Positions 34,150 to 46,480 are shown, numbered from the stretch's first letter. The stretch is 64,000 nucleotides of DNA from Zygnema cylindricum (GCA_037447655.1 JBBHKE010001378.1:652538-716537), one strand, 5' to 3'. A program made the numbers and translations. The notes: a model not told the origin generated them from the sequence alone.

Positions 34150-35345
34150 CTAAGATTTTAGTTTTTTATGAACATACAGAGGGCTGAGGAGAGAGAGAGA
34201 GAGGAAGAGAGAGAGGAAAGAAAAAAAAGGGGAGAGAGAGAGAGGAAGAGAGAGAGGGAAATAAAAAAAAGGAGAGAGAGAGAGAGAGGAGGGAAGAGCG
34301 AGAGGGAAAGATAGGGAGATAAAGGGCAAAGAGCTAAACAAGAAATACAAGAATAGCTATTGGAGAAGCCAAAGAGGGAGAGAGGGAGGCCGAGAGAGAG
34401 ACAGAGGAAAAGGACCAGAAACTTGAAAAAAAAGAACTTGACAAGATCAGCACAGAAAGATAAAGAGCGGGAAAGAAAAAAATAATTACATACTGACAAG
34501 TGAGAGGGAGAGTGTGAAAGAAAATGAAAAAGAGGTAATAGGTTATTAAAAATGGGGAAAAGAAAGAAACTATGTTGGAGAAGATAAAAAATCTGAGAGT
34601 TACGTCACGTCTCCAGAGCCATTAAAAAGCATAAAGCTATTACAGTACAAAGTGAATCGCTATCAGTGTTAATGTTTTTTTTCTCTTAAGACATCTTTTC
34701 TCCGTACACACTTGTCCGATTGTAGATCTGACGGTTGCGATTGAAAGGAAAAATTCTAAGCTTCCGATTGGCGGTCTCAAAATTAAAATCGGACAAGTGT
34801 GTACGGAGAAAATATGTTTTGAGTGGCGATAAAATTATTAACCCTAATAGCGATTCAAGGTGTAGTGAGACATGGAAGAAGGAGAAATGTTAGGGTTGCA
34901 GAAAAAAATATCAAACCCTAAACATGTGCGGCCTTATGTGTAGTACAGTCGTACAGTGGTACAGTTGTCACGGACTCATAGAGGCACGGTTTTCTTCACA
35001 ACAAGTTCTTTGTAATTGTACGTTTTGACGTCATTTTCGCATTTCCGTGCGCCATTTTGTACCTGTTTTGCAGGGAACGCTAACGGTTAAAACGAAACGA
35101 TAAAACGTTCGATTATAGTAGGGACAATTATTAGCAAAGAAAGTTAGAAACATAGAGCATAAGTACGTGCGAACCGTACGAGCTCAATACGAAAGCCTGA
35201 CCTAAATACCGACAGTTCGTCCTTCGTACTGATAACGTACTAGAAAACTCACGCCAGCGTGGCACTACTATGCGTCACATAATTTCCGGCTTTTCGGGCC
35301 TTTCTGTGCGCCGTCTGTTTCGGTTGGAGAAACGCTCTCCGCTTC
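34150..35345. repeat. Dispersed repeat D, copy 1
   Basis: GA-rich start, then text recurring at 47365-49350: GAAGAGCGAGAGGGAAAGAT, AGAAATACAAGAATAGCTAT, a family B MITE, GTACGTTTTGACGTCATTTT and AGCATAAGTACGTGCG-ACCG. The last part (35140-35345) also occurs at 40410-40620. No coding sequence was recognised. Confidence 0.8.
34646..34864. mobile_element. Family B fold-back MITE
   Basis: TA-flanked, 219 bp, ends TACAAAGTGAATCGCTATCA and its near-complement. An internal perfect 26-bp inverted repeat (34696-34721 with 34787-34812; core CTCCGTACACACTTGTCCGA) would fold the middle into a hairpin. Confidence 0.85.
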
Positions 35346-35506
35346 TAGCCTGTTCCCACAGGAAAAATTTTCACTTCCGCAAGAGACGGGCGTTCGAATA
35401 ATGTACGAATTTCCGAGCACGACTTTTTTTTGTTAACGGAAATTTTCGGAAAACCGTACAATCTAACTTCCTCAAAATATTGGGGGATATTGAAGTCGGG
35501 TTAAAG

Positions 35507-36071
35507 TACACCGCCAATCGCTATTAGCGTATAAGTTTCTTTAGCGTATACAAATAAATAGCGTGGTTTACGCTAATTAATAATTTGAAAATTTTGAAAA
35601 AAAAAAATACATTCTAATTGTTTACTAATGCTAATTTGGGTCTTTAAAAAATATAAATGTCGGTCGCAAACATGCTTACACTAATATAGGTACTTGTATA
35701 AAATCTGACAAAACGTACACAAATCGTACGCTCACACAGTCGAAACATGGTTTTAGGACGAATACGTGCGAACGTGATATTTGACAGCCCAATTTCATCC
35801 CCATTTTAGAGCACATATTCTCATGCGTCCGTGGTTACTAAAACTCATTAATTATACTTATCACTTAAAAAGATACAATTTTGTACGGTCTGACAATTAC
35901 CGTACACCACACTATTTAAACGACAACGTACTTTCGTTTTCTACGTTACTTTAAAAAATAACCATAAAAGGCATACAGAAAAAAAAAAAATAAGCTACCA
36001 TATTGGAGAATAAAAAAAAAAAAAACGGGACGGAATTAGCGTACACTAAGCTAATAGCGATTGGCAGTGTA
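35507..36071. mobile_element. Family A MITE, long form
   Basis: 565 bp, ends TACACCGCCAATCGCTATTA and its near-complement, TA at both ends. The interior shares AATCTGACAAAAC, ACTTAAAAAGATACAATTTTG-type and CACACTATTTAAA text with the copies at 42609, 49372 and 53597. No transposase. Confidence 0.8.
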
Positions 36072-36201
36072 ACGTATTTCTTTGAAACAGGCCAACAGTA
36101 ACCCAAAAAACTGACATAGGAAAAATAACATCCAAACGGCTATTTCATTGTTTTCGCGCGAAAAATCTGTAGGACTTTGAACCACCGTCTTCGTCCTTCG
36201 A

Positions 36202-36290
36202 ACATTCATTCTCTCCCTCTCTCTCCCTCTCTCTTTCCCTCCCTCTCTCTCCCTTCACTCTCTCTCTCTCCCTCTCTCTCTCCCTCACGT
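36202..36290. repeat. CTCTCCCT microsatellite
   Basis: Pyrimidine tract of CTCTCC and CTCTCT units. Confidence 0.85.
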
Positions 36291-36445
36291 TTCCCCTCTC
36301 TTTCTCTATCACTCTCAATCTCTTAATCTAGTTTGGGGAAGAGTTTGGTGGCGGAAAAAATTATTTTTAGGCGAATATAGGGGTCAAAAAAAATAACCCT
36401 TTTGGTGTTTCCTTATGTGGCTCTCTGTGCCAAGAAGGTACGTTT

Positions 36446-37468
36446 TGTTGAAATTAATAGATTTCTAGAGTATATTCCAGGTTTAAAATGTTAGTACAAA
36501 AGAAAAAGAAAAAGGACAGACAACCTGCCTACACCTCCTCTCTCTAGCCCCCACACTTGTTGTAGTCACTGAAGGATAGAGAGAGTGGTTGATCCATGGC
36601 TGCCTTAGTTCTACAGGCAAATATTTTTAAGGCTACTAAAAATATACCTGACGGACCCGAGATTTGATCCCGGTACCTGCGGTTCGTCAAGCTGGCCGAT
36701 AGTGATCACTTTATCCTACTAGAATAGGACTAATGCTAAATGTTATAATATGTGATATATATATATACATTTAGGAAGGAGCAAATCCATTTAACTAAAA
36801 CTGTGTACGGCGTACATGGATACATTTTTATGAATGTACCAATTCAAAACAGATACCACGCATTTTGTTTCGACAACGAAACAAATATCGCGCAAGTATT
36901 TATTACGGCCAAGATTGCGTCTCGCTGCAAATCCAACGGCGCACATCATCGCCGAAATCTCGGAGTAGTCACCTTGGCGTTTAGTGACGTGGCATGACCT
37001 AGAGCCACGTGGAGAGTTGACATTCCGTCATAGGAATTCTGAGGAATGTACGGACGAGTGAAAAAGAGACACGCGTCCGCTTAATAGTCTTGTCGTACAT
37101 AGACCGTACAAAAGGTACACCGGCAGTAGTACTTTCTGGTACGGTACAGTAATCTGATTGGTCCGTACTTCAGTAGATATAAGTTATTAGAGGAAATCAG
37201 AACTTAGAAAATTTTGGTAGGCAGTCACCTCTCCCTTTGAGAGTTTGTACAAATTCGCATTTTCTACTGCCTCATAACTTATCGCCTGGTTGGGCGTTTT
37301 CAGAGATTATTTTTCCTACGGACTCAGGGGAGTCCAGGCTGCACGAGGTGCATTCAGATTGTCGGCTTGATTGCCTAGCCAACAGTGGTTGTGGATTAAA
37401 GTGGGCTAGTTAACAACTATCTAAAGGCTTCATGTATTCTGTAGTCCAATGGAGGACACAAAATTGCA
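36446..37468 (+). repeat. Copia copy 1, 5' LTR
   Basis: About 1023 bp beginning TGTTGAAAT and ending TTGCA. Homologous along its length to the LTRs of copy 2 (ACGTGGCATGAC, GCCACGTGGAG, GACACGCGTCC). A degenerate antisense tRNA-like segment lies near 36651-36710. Confidence 0.85.
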
Positions 37469-40113
37469 GGTTATGAACCCACCCTCTAGGGTGGCCACTT
37501 TTAATGGATATGGGTTCATCTATTGGGAAGCCATGATGATGGGAGCTTTGTGTGAAAAACGATAATGGGGTATCGTCAGTAGACAAGTGAAACGTCCACC
37601 TTCAGGAACTCCGCCAAGATTTGGAGGAGTAAGGTTTTCTGCAGCAGCGACTGCTTCCGCGGAGGAGGCAGATGATGGGGACAGCAGTGTGTCCGAAAAG
37701 AGGAAAGGGAAGGAGACACCCCTCACCCCTATTGCCATGGCACCAGGAGCGGCGGCCGTGAAGACAGTGGAGAACGATGTTCAAATGTGGGAAGACATAA
37801 ACATGGTTGCCAATAACTTCATTCTAAGGCATCTCACTCAAGCATTGGCCACCTGTCACCTTAATGATTACAAGGCCGAGGAGTAGTGGGAAAGTTTGGT
37901 GGAGATCTATAGAACTGGTACCATTTAGGAGCTCCAGTTGGCTGAGCAAAAGCTAGTGAGTTACACGTACAAAGGAGGAAAGATGTTAGATTATTGCAAT
38001 GATCTTTCTTGTTTGTATATGGAGATGGAAAGTGCTGGTTGGACAGGCACAATGAAAATGAAAGTAATCACTCTCATCATGAATTTACCAGACGAGTATG
38101 AGAACTTAGTGTACCGAGTACAAGAAATGACTGATAGTTCATGGAAGTGGAATACAGTGGTTAGGATGATACTTGTGCAGGAAAATACCATGGAGATCAA
38201 GGGAGGTGGAAAGAGCGTTCAAGCTCTAGCCGCCGGAGGGGACAGGTAGAGACCGAAACCGAAAAAACCATACAAAGGAGAAAGAGTCCAACCTGGAGGA
38301 CCGAGGCCCCTAAAGGGCCTATGTCATTTTTTGCAAAAAGCCAGGGCACTTTATTGCGGATTGTGCCAAGCTGGCGGAGCTGAGGCTCAAAGAGAACTAA
38401 GAAGGGGGTTCTTCCGGAGGGAAGAAAAATGCACTTTTGGTCACAAAGGTGACAGGAGACACCGAGGACGAGTCCTCTGAGGAGGATGGGGAGCTTCTTC
38501 TTGACGAGAGTTTGGAGGAGAAGGAGATCCCTCTAAGACAAAAGTGTGCCCTTGGAGCAATTCGGGAAGCTCCACAAGAACGATGGATAATCGACTCAGG
38601 TGCATCCATGCATATGTGTCGTGACAAGGACCTCTTCACTAAGCTAAGGAAAATCCCTACTATAGATATAGAGTATGGGGATGGGAGAGTTGTTATTACA
38701 GATCTAGTGGGATCAGTTGACCTGAAAGTTTTAGTGGGGGATATTTTCTATTCTCACTTTCTCAGATGTGCTGTATATTCTTCAGCTGAGTAAAAATCTT
38801 GTTTCTACATCTGTGTTTGATGACAAAGAGTTTGATACTTTCACTAGAAAGGGAGTTTTTACAGCCAAGTATGGGGATGAAGTTTACTTCTTTGCAGATA
38901 ACGGTAGCCAAGGAATGTTTAGGCTTAACCTGAGTAATGAAAAGAAGAATGCTTACTATGTTGGTGTCCCAAAATTGATGATTTGGCATAAGCGGTTGGG
39001 GCATGTGCATTTTGATAGGTTGAGGGAGATGAAGAAGCTGGGTGTGGTAGAAGGCATTCAGTTCAGTGATAATGAAATGGTGGATGATCGTAGTGGTTGT
39101 GCCCAAGGAAAAACTCACAGACTTCCTTTTCCGAAAAAGCCGCCACATATAGGGGTGAAAAAGTACTATATTTGATCCACACAGATATCTGGGGCCCAGC
39201 AAGGGTACCCTCAGTTGGAGGGAAAAGATATATGTTGACAATCACTGATGATTGGTCTAGGTACTCTAGAGTTTATTTTCTAAAAACAAAGTCAGAAACA
39301 CCAACTTACTTCAAAGAATACAAAGCCTGGAGTGAGAAGTTGCATGGAACCCCCATTAAGAGAATAAGGAGTGATAATGGGGGAGAGTATACCTCTAACC
39401 AATTTGAGGAATACTTAAGAGATGAGGGAGTTCAACACCAAAAAACTGTACCATATAATCCGGAACAAAATGGTGTAGCAGAAAGGCCAAACCGAACACT
39501 AGGAGATACTGTATGCAGTATGTTGGCTGACAAGAAAATAAGAAAGAGATTTTGGGCAGAAGCCATGAACTGTGCCAATTACATTAAAAATAGAGTCCTC
39601 ACATCAGCAGTCAAAGGTATGACACCTTATGAGAGATGGGTTTGAAGAAAACGAGATATCTTTCACCTTAAAGTTTTTGGTAGTCAAGTTTACAGTCTAG
39701 ATACGGATAAGAAAAACTAGAATCTTGATGCTAAGGGAAAACCTGGATATTTTGTGGGATATGATGAGGATGTTAAGGGATATAGAGTTTATGACTTAGC
39801 AAAGCAAGATATCATTCTGGTAAAACACCTAGTTGTCATGGATGAAGGAAAGTCAATTGACCCCTTTAAATATACTAAGAAGATAAGAATCAGGTTTGAG
39901 TCCGAGAGTGAGGAGAACTCTGTTTTTCCCGAAAAAGACATGAGTGATACCGTGATTGCAGATTCAGGGGAGATCCAAGATACAAGAGAGCTACCAGATA
40001 CCCCACATATTCCCATGGATTTTGAGGAGACTGAAGAGGAGGAATTGGAACCATCTTCCATGAATAGGGGAGCTAATGAGACAGGGAAGTTATTAGAGGA
40101 AATCAAAACTTAG
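37449..40113 (+). pseudogene. Copia copy 1 gag-protease-integrase remnant
   Basis: The gag-pol frame opens with an ATG inside the LTR end (37449) and is broken by stops and shifts. In order: capsid-like gag (37587-38249); a CCHC zinc knuckle near 38326-38368 disrupted by one extra T; the protease motif IIDSGASMHMC (about 38587); the integrase zinc region (WHKRLGHVHF, about 38983); the integrase core with TDIWGP, IRSDNGGEY and EQNGVAER (39180-39480); and a variable acidic tail ending at 40113 where it runs into LTR sequence. Stops include TAG where TGG or CAG is expected. It cannot transpose by itself. Confidence 0.9.
37469..37483 (+). other. Copia primer binding site, internal initiator tRNA-Met type
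   Basis: Directly after the LTR is GGTTATGAACCCACC. The complement of the plant initiator tRNA-Met anticodon arm would read GGTTATGGGCCCACC (from memory of that tRNA), 13 of 15 matching. Copy 2 has GGTTATGGCCCACC at the same place. This points to priming from a half tRNA as in Drosophila copia. Confidence 0.6.
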
Positions 40114-40375
40114 AAAATTATGGTAGGAAGTCACCTCTCCCTTTGAGAATTTGTACAAATTGGCATTTTTTACTGCCTCATAACTTATCGCCTGGTTTGG
40201 CGTTTTTAGAGATTCTTTTTCTTACGAACTCAGAGGAGTCCACCCTGCACAGGTGTGCATTGAGATTGTCAGCTTGATTGCCTGGCCAGCAGTGGCTGTG
40301 GGTTAAAGTGGGCTAGTTAACAACTATCTAGAGGCTTCATGTATTTTGTAGTCCAATGGAGGACACAGAATTGCA
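40087..40375 (+). repeat. Copia copy 1, truncated 3' LTR
   Basis: Matches 37181-37468 of the 5' LTR closely (TCACCTCTCCCTTTGAGA, GCCTCATAACTTATCGCCTG, GTCCAATGGAGGACACA) and ends TTGCA before the CGTTT duplication. Confidence 0.9.
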
Positions 40376-40638
40376 CGTTTTAATTCTTATACAACTAGTT
40401 GGTAAAGAAGGTACAAGTAATATGCAAAGAAACATAGAGCATAAGTACGTGCAAGCCGTATGAGCTCAATACGAAAGCCTGACCTCAAAACGGACAGTTC
40501 GTACTTCGTACCAAAAGCGTACTAAAAACCTCGTGCTAGCGTGGCATTACCGGCTTTTCGGGCCTTTCTGTGCGCCGTCAGTTTCGGTTGGAGAAACGCT
40601 CTCTGCTTCTCAAAATTAAAAACATTGTTGAAGTATAG

Positions 40639-40857
40639 TACACCATGAATCGTTCTTAGAGTAGAAGTTTTTTTCACGTTTAAGAATAATTACCGTTATT
40701 AACACTAATTGGGAATTTGGAAATTTTCAAAGAAATCATTTACTCTAATTAGGAATGAGGGTTATTTTTAAATAATATGGATAATTCTATTTGAGAACTT
40801 GAGAAAATAACGATACCCGAATTAGTGTTCAATACGCTAATAACGATTCACAGTGTA
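40639..40857. mobile_element. Family A MITE, short form
   Basis: 219 bp, TACACCATGAATCGTTCTTA at the left, near-complement ending CAGTGTA at the right, TA flanks. It corresponds to 51519-51737 in R2. Confidence 0.8.
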
Positions 40858-40870
40858 CTATACTATACAG

Positions 40871-41090
40871 TACAGCGTGTATCGCTATTAGTGTCGATAT
40901 TTTTTTCGCCACTTTAAACATCTTTCCTCGGTAAACACTTTTAAGATTGTGGGTCTGACGGAAGTGATTAAAAGTTGATATTCTCAACTTCCGATTGGCG
41001 GTCTCCAATTGAAAATCCAACAAGTGTGTATAGAGAAAAGTTATTTTCAGTGGGGAGAAAATATTATCGCTAATTACGATTCAGGGTGTA
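40871..41090. mobile_element. Family B fold-back MITE
   Basis: 220 bp from TACAGCGTGTATCGCTATTA to GGGTGTA, with the TTCCGATTGGCGGTCTCCAA core. It starts 13 bp after the preceding MITE, and the internal palindrome is eroded. It corresponds to 51751-51960. Confidence 0.8.
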
Positions 41091-42245
41091 TCTAATAATT
41101 TATAGCGGATAAATGCACTAAGATGACCAAGAGTTTGACCGGTAAATTCTGTCGGGCCGAAATTGGTAATTCGACAAATTAATGTATGCAGTTCATACTT
41201 TACAAATCATAGTTGTTCAAAACACATTTTACGCACGATTCAAACGCGCGAATAATACGTAGAAATTGGAGAAGTCGATTTGAAAATCATAAAAATTGTT
41301 AATGATTTTTTGTCCGTACAATTCCGTATATGTAAAAAAAATGATTTGAACATGTACCGCTGTTTGTACGTTTTTCGTTAAATGAGCGGTAAATAATTGT
41401 AATGATTTAAATAATTATCACACTCCATGAGTGTATAGGAAATCTACATCAACTGATTACAGGCAATGCTCTCCAAAGATATTGAGACAATATGTAGGGC
41501 CATATTCAAATCCTGCATAATGCTGTTTTTTGTCAAAATATCTATGTTTTAGACTATCTAACAAGCAGTCGTGGCCTTCTCTCTCTACCTCTCCAAGAGC
41601 ATGCGACTGCAAAAAAACAAAGTACAGGCCAATAGTTTCATTGTCTAATACCGTGGCGTCAGTAATGGTGTATTCTTTGAAGATTCCCTTTCAAGTTTTC
41701 ATGGCGGCTTCTTTGAAATAAATTTGAAAAAGACGCCCGTATACATTTTAAACTCACCTCGCGCAAATAGTGTTACGCTGCAACGTTTCTTTTCAAAATT
41801 GTCCTTACATGAACGATAACATTCTGTACAATATCTATGAAATCTTTGATCGGTGTACCGAACTAAAAGTACTAATACATGCAACGTATATTTTCGTCAA
41901 ATTTCCTACATTCGTGTAAAAAATCCTACAATTACCATAAAATACAGTACACTTTCCGTAAATTGTCCATTCAGTTTACCGGACAAAAAGTACATCGCGT
42001 TTTTTTTGCGATTTTTTCAAAAGTCACGAATAATACGTAAAAATCGGTTAAAATGAAAAAATCGTGCGATTTAAACAACTATGGTACAAACTTGAAGTGT
42101 GAAATTAAGTTTGTACAATATATGAACTCTTGTGCCATTGACTACAGTATTTAACTCGTCCACAAAGGAATTTATGTAAAGGGCCCTGAGAATGAGGAAA
42201 GTGAAAGCGTTAGTACCTACGACTACTTCAGAAAACTCGGTGTTC

Positions 42246-43267
42246 TAACTACACCATGAATCACTAATAGCGTTAATAAATAATTAGTGTAAAAAAACAA
42301 TAAGGGTTAGTATTTCTAATTTGGGATCAAGGCTTTTGGCCAAATAAAAAAATATATAATTCATGCTTAACTCTTTTTTGGGTACAGTTTTCCCATAGTG
42401 TAGCCGGTATAGCCTGTGTTCACATTTTCGACTTTTGAACATGAGATAACACGTTCGCGCGATTTTCCACCGTCTTTATCTTTGGGAATTAAATATTTTT
42501 GTATCGACGCGCTCACTTTTGGGTGTGGACTCTTTTAGCTAACGCAGTTTTTATACAATTGTACATAATAACGAGCAGTTTTAGTACGAATTGACGAATT
42601 TCGTAAACTACAACGTGAATTGTAATTAGCGTAAATAAATAATTAGTGTTACCAACTCTAAATCGGGATTTTTCGTTTCTCAAAAAATAAATTACTCTAA
42701 GTTATCAATAATTGTAATTTGGGTTTGTTCCCGTAATAACTATCCACGCTGAATATCTTAACAGTAAATTAGTTACATGTACATAATCTGACAAAACAAA
42801 CATTCTCACGTCATTATGATGTTTGCACTAAGCGGTTGTAAAAATGTAGTTACATGATAACGCCCTATATTAAATATTTTTCCGTACGTTTTTACTTAAT
42901 AAAGAACAGTTTTGCACGGTCAAACACCGACCTTACGCCACACTATTTAAAACAGCACTATATTATAGTTGCTAATGCGAAATTAAAAAGTACGTTAAAT
43001 AATGTAAAGAAAAATTCAGAGTTATTAACACTATTTAAGGTTTCAAGGTTAGAATTCAGTGTGACGGAATTAGCGTTAATAACGCAAATTACAATTCACG
43101 GTGTATACTATTTTATAACTAGCCAATTTAAAAATATTAAACACTAAATCAACAGTACATATATTAACTTAAAAAACATTTAGAGTAATTAATTCTATTC
43201 TAGGTTCGTAGGTGAAAATTTGGGGGCGTCAGATTAGCGTTATTACCGCTAATCGCGATTCAGTGTA
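42246..43267. mobile_element. Family A MITE interrupted by a second family A MITE
   Basis: Outer ends TACACCATGAATCACTAATA and its near-complement (CGCGATTCAGTGTA). Inside, 42609-43104 (496 bp) is a complete second copy with TACAACGTGAATTGTAATTA ends and TA flanks. The same nesting exists in R2 (53239-54254), so it predates the R1/R2 duplication. Confidence 0.7.
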
Positions 43268-43682
43268 TTATAGTTTTATGTATCGGTAAATTTCCTATCA
43301 TCACAAATCCAATAACCGATATATCGATATTCGTATCGGTAAAGAGGGCGAAATAACGGTCTAGCCGGTCCGGGGCTAATAAAATTTGTTATGTATCAGT
43401 TTATGGAAGGAAGGGGGGGGGGAGGGGTTTATAGTCCGTTTCTTGAAAAAAAACAAACCAAATGTATAATTTGTAGCGCACGGATATTGCTACAATCTTT
43501 TATTGGCTTATCCGCCCGATATACTTATTGGGATAATTTTCTTACAATTATATAAATTATCGGTATGTCAAAAAAGGTACATATCAGTTATTGTTAAAAG
43601 GTTGTAGACACGCAACATTAATTCTTACTCCTAAGCTTACAAATGCACCACCTCAAAGAAATATATCTTGCTTTCTAATGTA

Positions 43683-43875
43683 CTCCAAATAAAACTTTTT
43701 TTCTCTCTTCCTCTTTTTTTCTCCATTATTGTGAAAAGAAATAGCTAAAAATAGTAGCCCCACCCTCTCTACGTCCCTCTTTTCGACCCCTTCCTTCAGC
43801 CCCCTCCCTCTGACCTTTCCCTCTCTCTTTTTTCCCTCCCTTCCTTTTGTTGATCCACGACCACCGGTGCAGGTG
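43683..43875. repeat. CT-rich tract with the empty site of copia copy 2
   Basis: Pyrimidine-rich end of R1. ACCCT at 43762-43766, followed by CTCTACGTCCCTCTTTTCGA, is the undisrupted counterpart of the target site of the copia element at 54753-62122. Confidence 0.8.
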
Positions 43876-43929
43876 AAGGAGCAGCAGTAGTAGTAGAAGT
43901 AGAGATGATTCACTCTTAGAAGCTATCAA

Positions 43930-44870
43930 GAATCATACCAAAGTGTTTTTTTCAGATGCTCACAAAATAGGATACACAAGTCACAACTCCACAAAGCTCT
44001 ATCACAATATAAAGTATTACAAATACTGACAACCCCAAAAGTTTGAGCATAATTGATTGAACAAAACTCAAGATATAACACTCAGAAGTTTCCCAAAAAA
44101 CAATTTGCAGTTTTACTACTTGAAATTATGGATGTCTGGATACATCAAATGTTATAAGTCCTAAGTCTTATACTCGTAGTGAGTTTTTACACCTAGTTGT
44201 CCTATTACATAATGTTGTATTTCCGATACAAATGTTCTTGACAGATATGTCCAAGAACCAAAATGCTACTAAGGTCTAAGTACTCATAATCACGCTAAAG
44301 CTAATTCTGCCTCTATACAATAAATATTACTGATAGATCAATACAAGTGATTGTACAATTACTTCCCGCCGCTTTATTACTATTGTCCGGATGCGTCCAT
44401 CCAGATGTTGCGAAAACAAATGCCAACAAATCACTTGTGATCCTTTTATGAATCTTGTCCATTGACTTGATTCATGTCTACCTTAGCTGCATTGTCCTGT
44501 TCGGAATCATATTCAACGTCATCGCAGCTTCGTCGCAGCTGCGTCATATCATACTAAATAATCGCAGCTGCTTTTTCCCATCTTTGTCGCAGGTTTTTTG
44601 TCCCATCTACGTCGCAACTGCTTTGTCCCGTTCAATGTGTGACACACATATGTGGATGCCAATGTCATTCCGAAATACTTGTTCTGTCCTTAAGTGACGA
44701 CGCCTGTTCCTTACACTATATCTTACTGTCTTTTTGCCGTCATATTAATTTACAAAGACTTAAAGCTTTCCAAAATCAAGACTTCCCTAAAGCTTTAGAC
44801 TTTGTGTATCACCGTAGTTGCGATGTCAAGAAGCGCAGCTGCGTTGTCGAACTTACGTAGTATGGCAGCA
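43930..44870. repeat. Left arm of a large imperfect inverted repeat
   Basis: Its reverse complement, diverged, lies at 46560-47360. Shared words include GATACATCAAATGTT, GAGTTTTTACACCTAGTTGTCC-type, CATTGACTTGATTCA, CGCAGCTGCGTC and AAAGCTTTCCAAAATCAA. A short tandem phrase TTTGTCCCATCT-CGTCGCA recurs inside. Likely an LTR or solo-LTR-type repeat; not identified. Confidence 0.7.
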
Positions 44871-44910
44871 TAGAAACCCAACAAATCAGCTACTACAACC
44901 CAATGTAGGA

Positions 44911-46480
44911 CTAGCGCAATATTCCAACATAACAATATAGCAACTCACCTAGTTCCACTGCATCCCTACAATACTTCATCTTATGAGAAGGAAGAGCTTT
45001 AGTGAGCATATCAGCAATGATTTTTGCATCTGGCATATAACACAATTTAATTACCTGGGAAAACACTTTTTCTCTAACAAAGTGTAATCTTACATCCATA
45101 TGCTTACTGTTGAAGTGGTGACTCGGGTTAGAGGCAATGGCAATGGCAGCCTGGTTATCACACCAGATCAACTGTGGACCAACTTGCATGTACCATAATT
45201 CTTGGACATGGATTTTACCCATAAGAGTTCTTTGAGGGCCGAGCTTGCTGCCATGTATTGTGACTCCATTGTCGATTGTGCCGTGTCCTTTTGTAGTTTG
45301 CCGCTCCAACAACAAGTCATGTTCTCGATTTGTATAACAAATCCAATAGTGGATATTTGGCTTGGCATGTCGTCGTAGCTTGCATCATTCCATGTTTGTA
45401 GCTTCAGTTCTTCTCCTCTTAATGTGACTTTGGGATCCTTAATTACTGTCCAATATCTCAAGACTCTCTTTGCGCTATCACGGTCAAATTTTCTCGGATT
45501 TTATAGACTTCTACTCATTACCCCAACTGCTGCAGCAATATCAGGACGGGTACAATTCATGAAATATATTAAGCTTCCCACTATCAGTCTGTATGGTATC
45601 AGTGTCATAGGATCATCCTCCCCTGACTCTAGATATTCACTAACAATGTTTGTCTGCTAAGTTTCACCACCCTTTAATTTCTGTCGAAACTCCATTGGAG
45701 TTACACACCCTTTTACCCCCCTACATTTCATACTCATATAACATGTTTCCGATAGCCCATTTTTGAGTTGTTTTACTTATCTTTTGTTTTTATCTCTCTC
45801 TACCTAAATGCCCAGAATGTATTTCGCCTCACAGAGGTGTTTTTATCTCAAACCTTAAATTTAGAGCTGCTTTGATTTTGTTAATTTCCGCCATTGATTT
45901 GCTGACTAATAACACATCGTCTAAATGTACTAATATGTATACTATCCCATCCTCACCATTTAGAATGTAAACAGAGTGATCATAAATTATCCTCTTAAAT
46001 CTTAGGCTAGTTAAAAATTCATCCAGCTTCAAATTCCATTGTCTAGGGGGCTGCTTTAGGCCATACAAAGATTTTAGCAATTTGCACACCAAATGTTTTT
46101 TTCCTGGTTTTGCATACATCTCAGGTTGTTGCATATAAATAGTCTCTCCTAATTATCCATTCAAAAAGGTCGTTTTTACATCCATTTGATGTATATCCAT
46201 GTCTTTTACAGCAGCTAGAGATAGCAAAACCCTAACTGTAAGAAATTTTACAATTCGTGAAAATGTTTTTCTCAAAATCAATTCCTTCTTTTTAATTATA
46301 CCCCATTGCCACAAGTTTAGCATTATATCGTTCAATTCTATTATCAGGTTTTAACTTCACCTTAAATACCCATTTGCTGCCGATTGCTTTTCGGTCCGAA
46401 GAAAGATCCACGAGCTCCCATGTGTGAGCTTCCATAATCGACTTCATTTCATCATTTGCTGCCTCGATCGACTTATTCCG
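44911..46480 (-). pseudogene. Copia reverse transcriptase / RNase H remnant
   Basis: Minus-strand copia pol pieces in order from the right: EEMK-type region with EMKSIMEAHTWELVDL and GSKWVFKVKLKPDNRIERY (about 46292-46480), MDIHQMDVKTTFLNG (46150-46200), the RT core with LYGLKQPPRQWN and VHLDDVLL (45829-46134), then RNase H with STMESQYMAAS, WCDNQAAIAIASNPSHHF and IADMLTKALP (44911-45461). Frames are broken by stops and shifts. Gag, protease and integrase are absent. The sequence just left of the stop (about 44929 downward) starts TGTTGGAATATTGCGC, like a copia LTR start. Confidence 0.88.

Larger units (their letters stand above)
36446..40375 (+). mobile_element. Ty1/copia retrotransposon, copy 1, internally deleted
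   Basis: Bounded by a 5-bp target-site duplication CGTTT (36441-36445 and 40376-40380). The 5' LTR is 36446-37468 (TGTTGAAAT...TTGCA). The 3' LTR survives only as its last 289 bases (40087-40375). Internal text runs from gag to the integrase C-terminal part. Reverse transcriptase, RNase H and most of the 3' LTR are gone, so a deletion after insertion joined late pol to the interior of the 3' LTR at a GAGGAAATC-like microhomology. Confidence 0.9.
40405..43925. repeat. Long dispersed repeat, copy R1
   Basis: Collinear with 49130-54752 plus 62123 onward (R2), and in part with 63490-64000 (R3). Contents in order: AGCATAAGTACGTGCA-CCG segment, family A MITE, family B MITE, an unidentified 1.1-kb stretch (41100-42240), nested family A MITEs, then a CT-rich end. 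No intact ORF. A short CATATTCAAATCCTG word at about 41501 corresponds to a perfect T-arm in R2. Confidence 0.8.
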
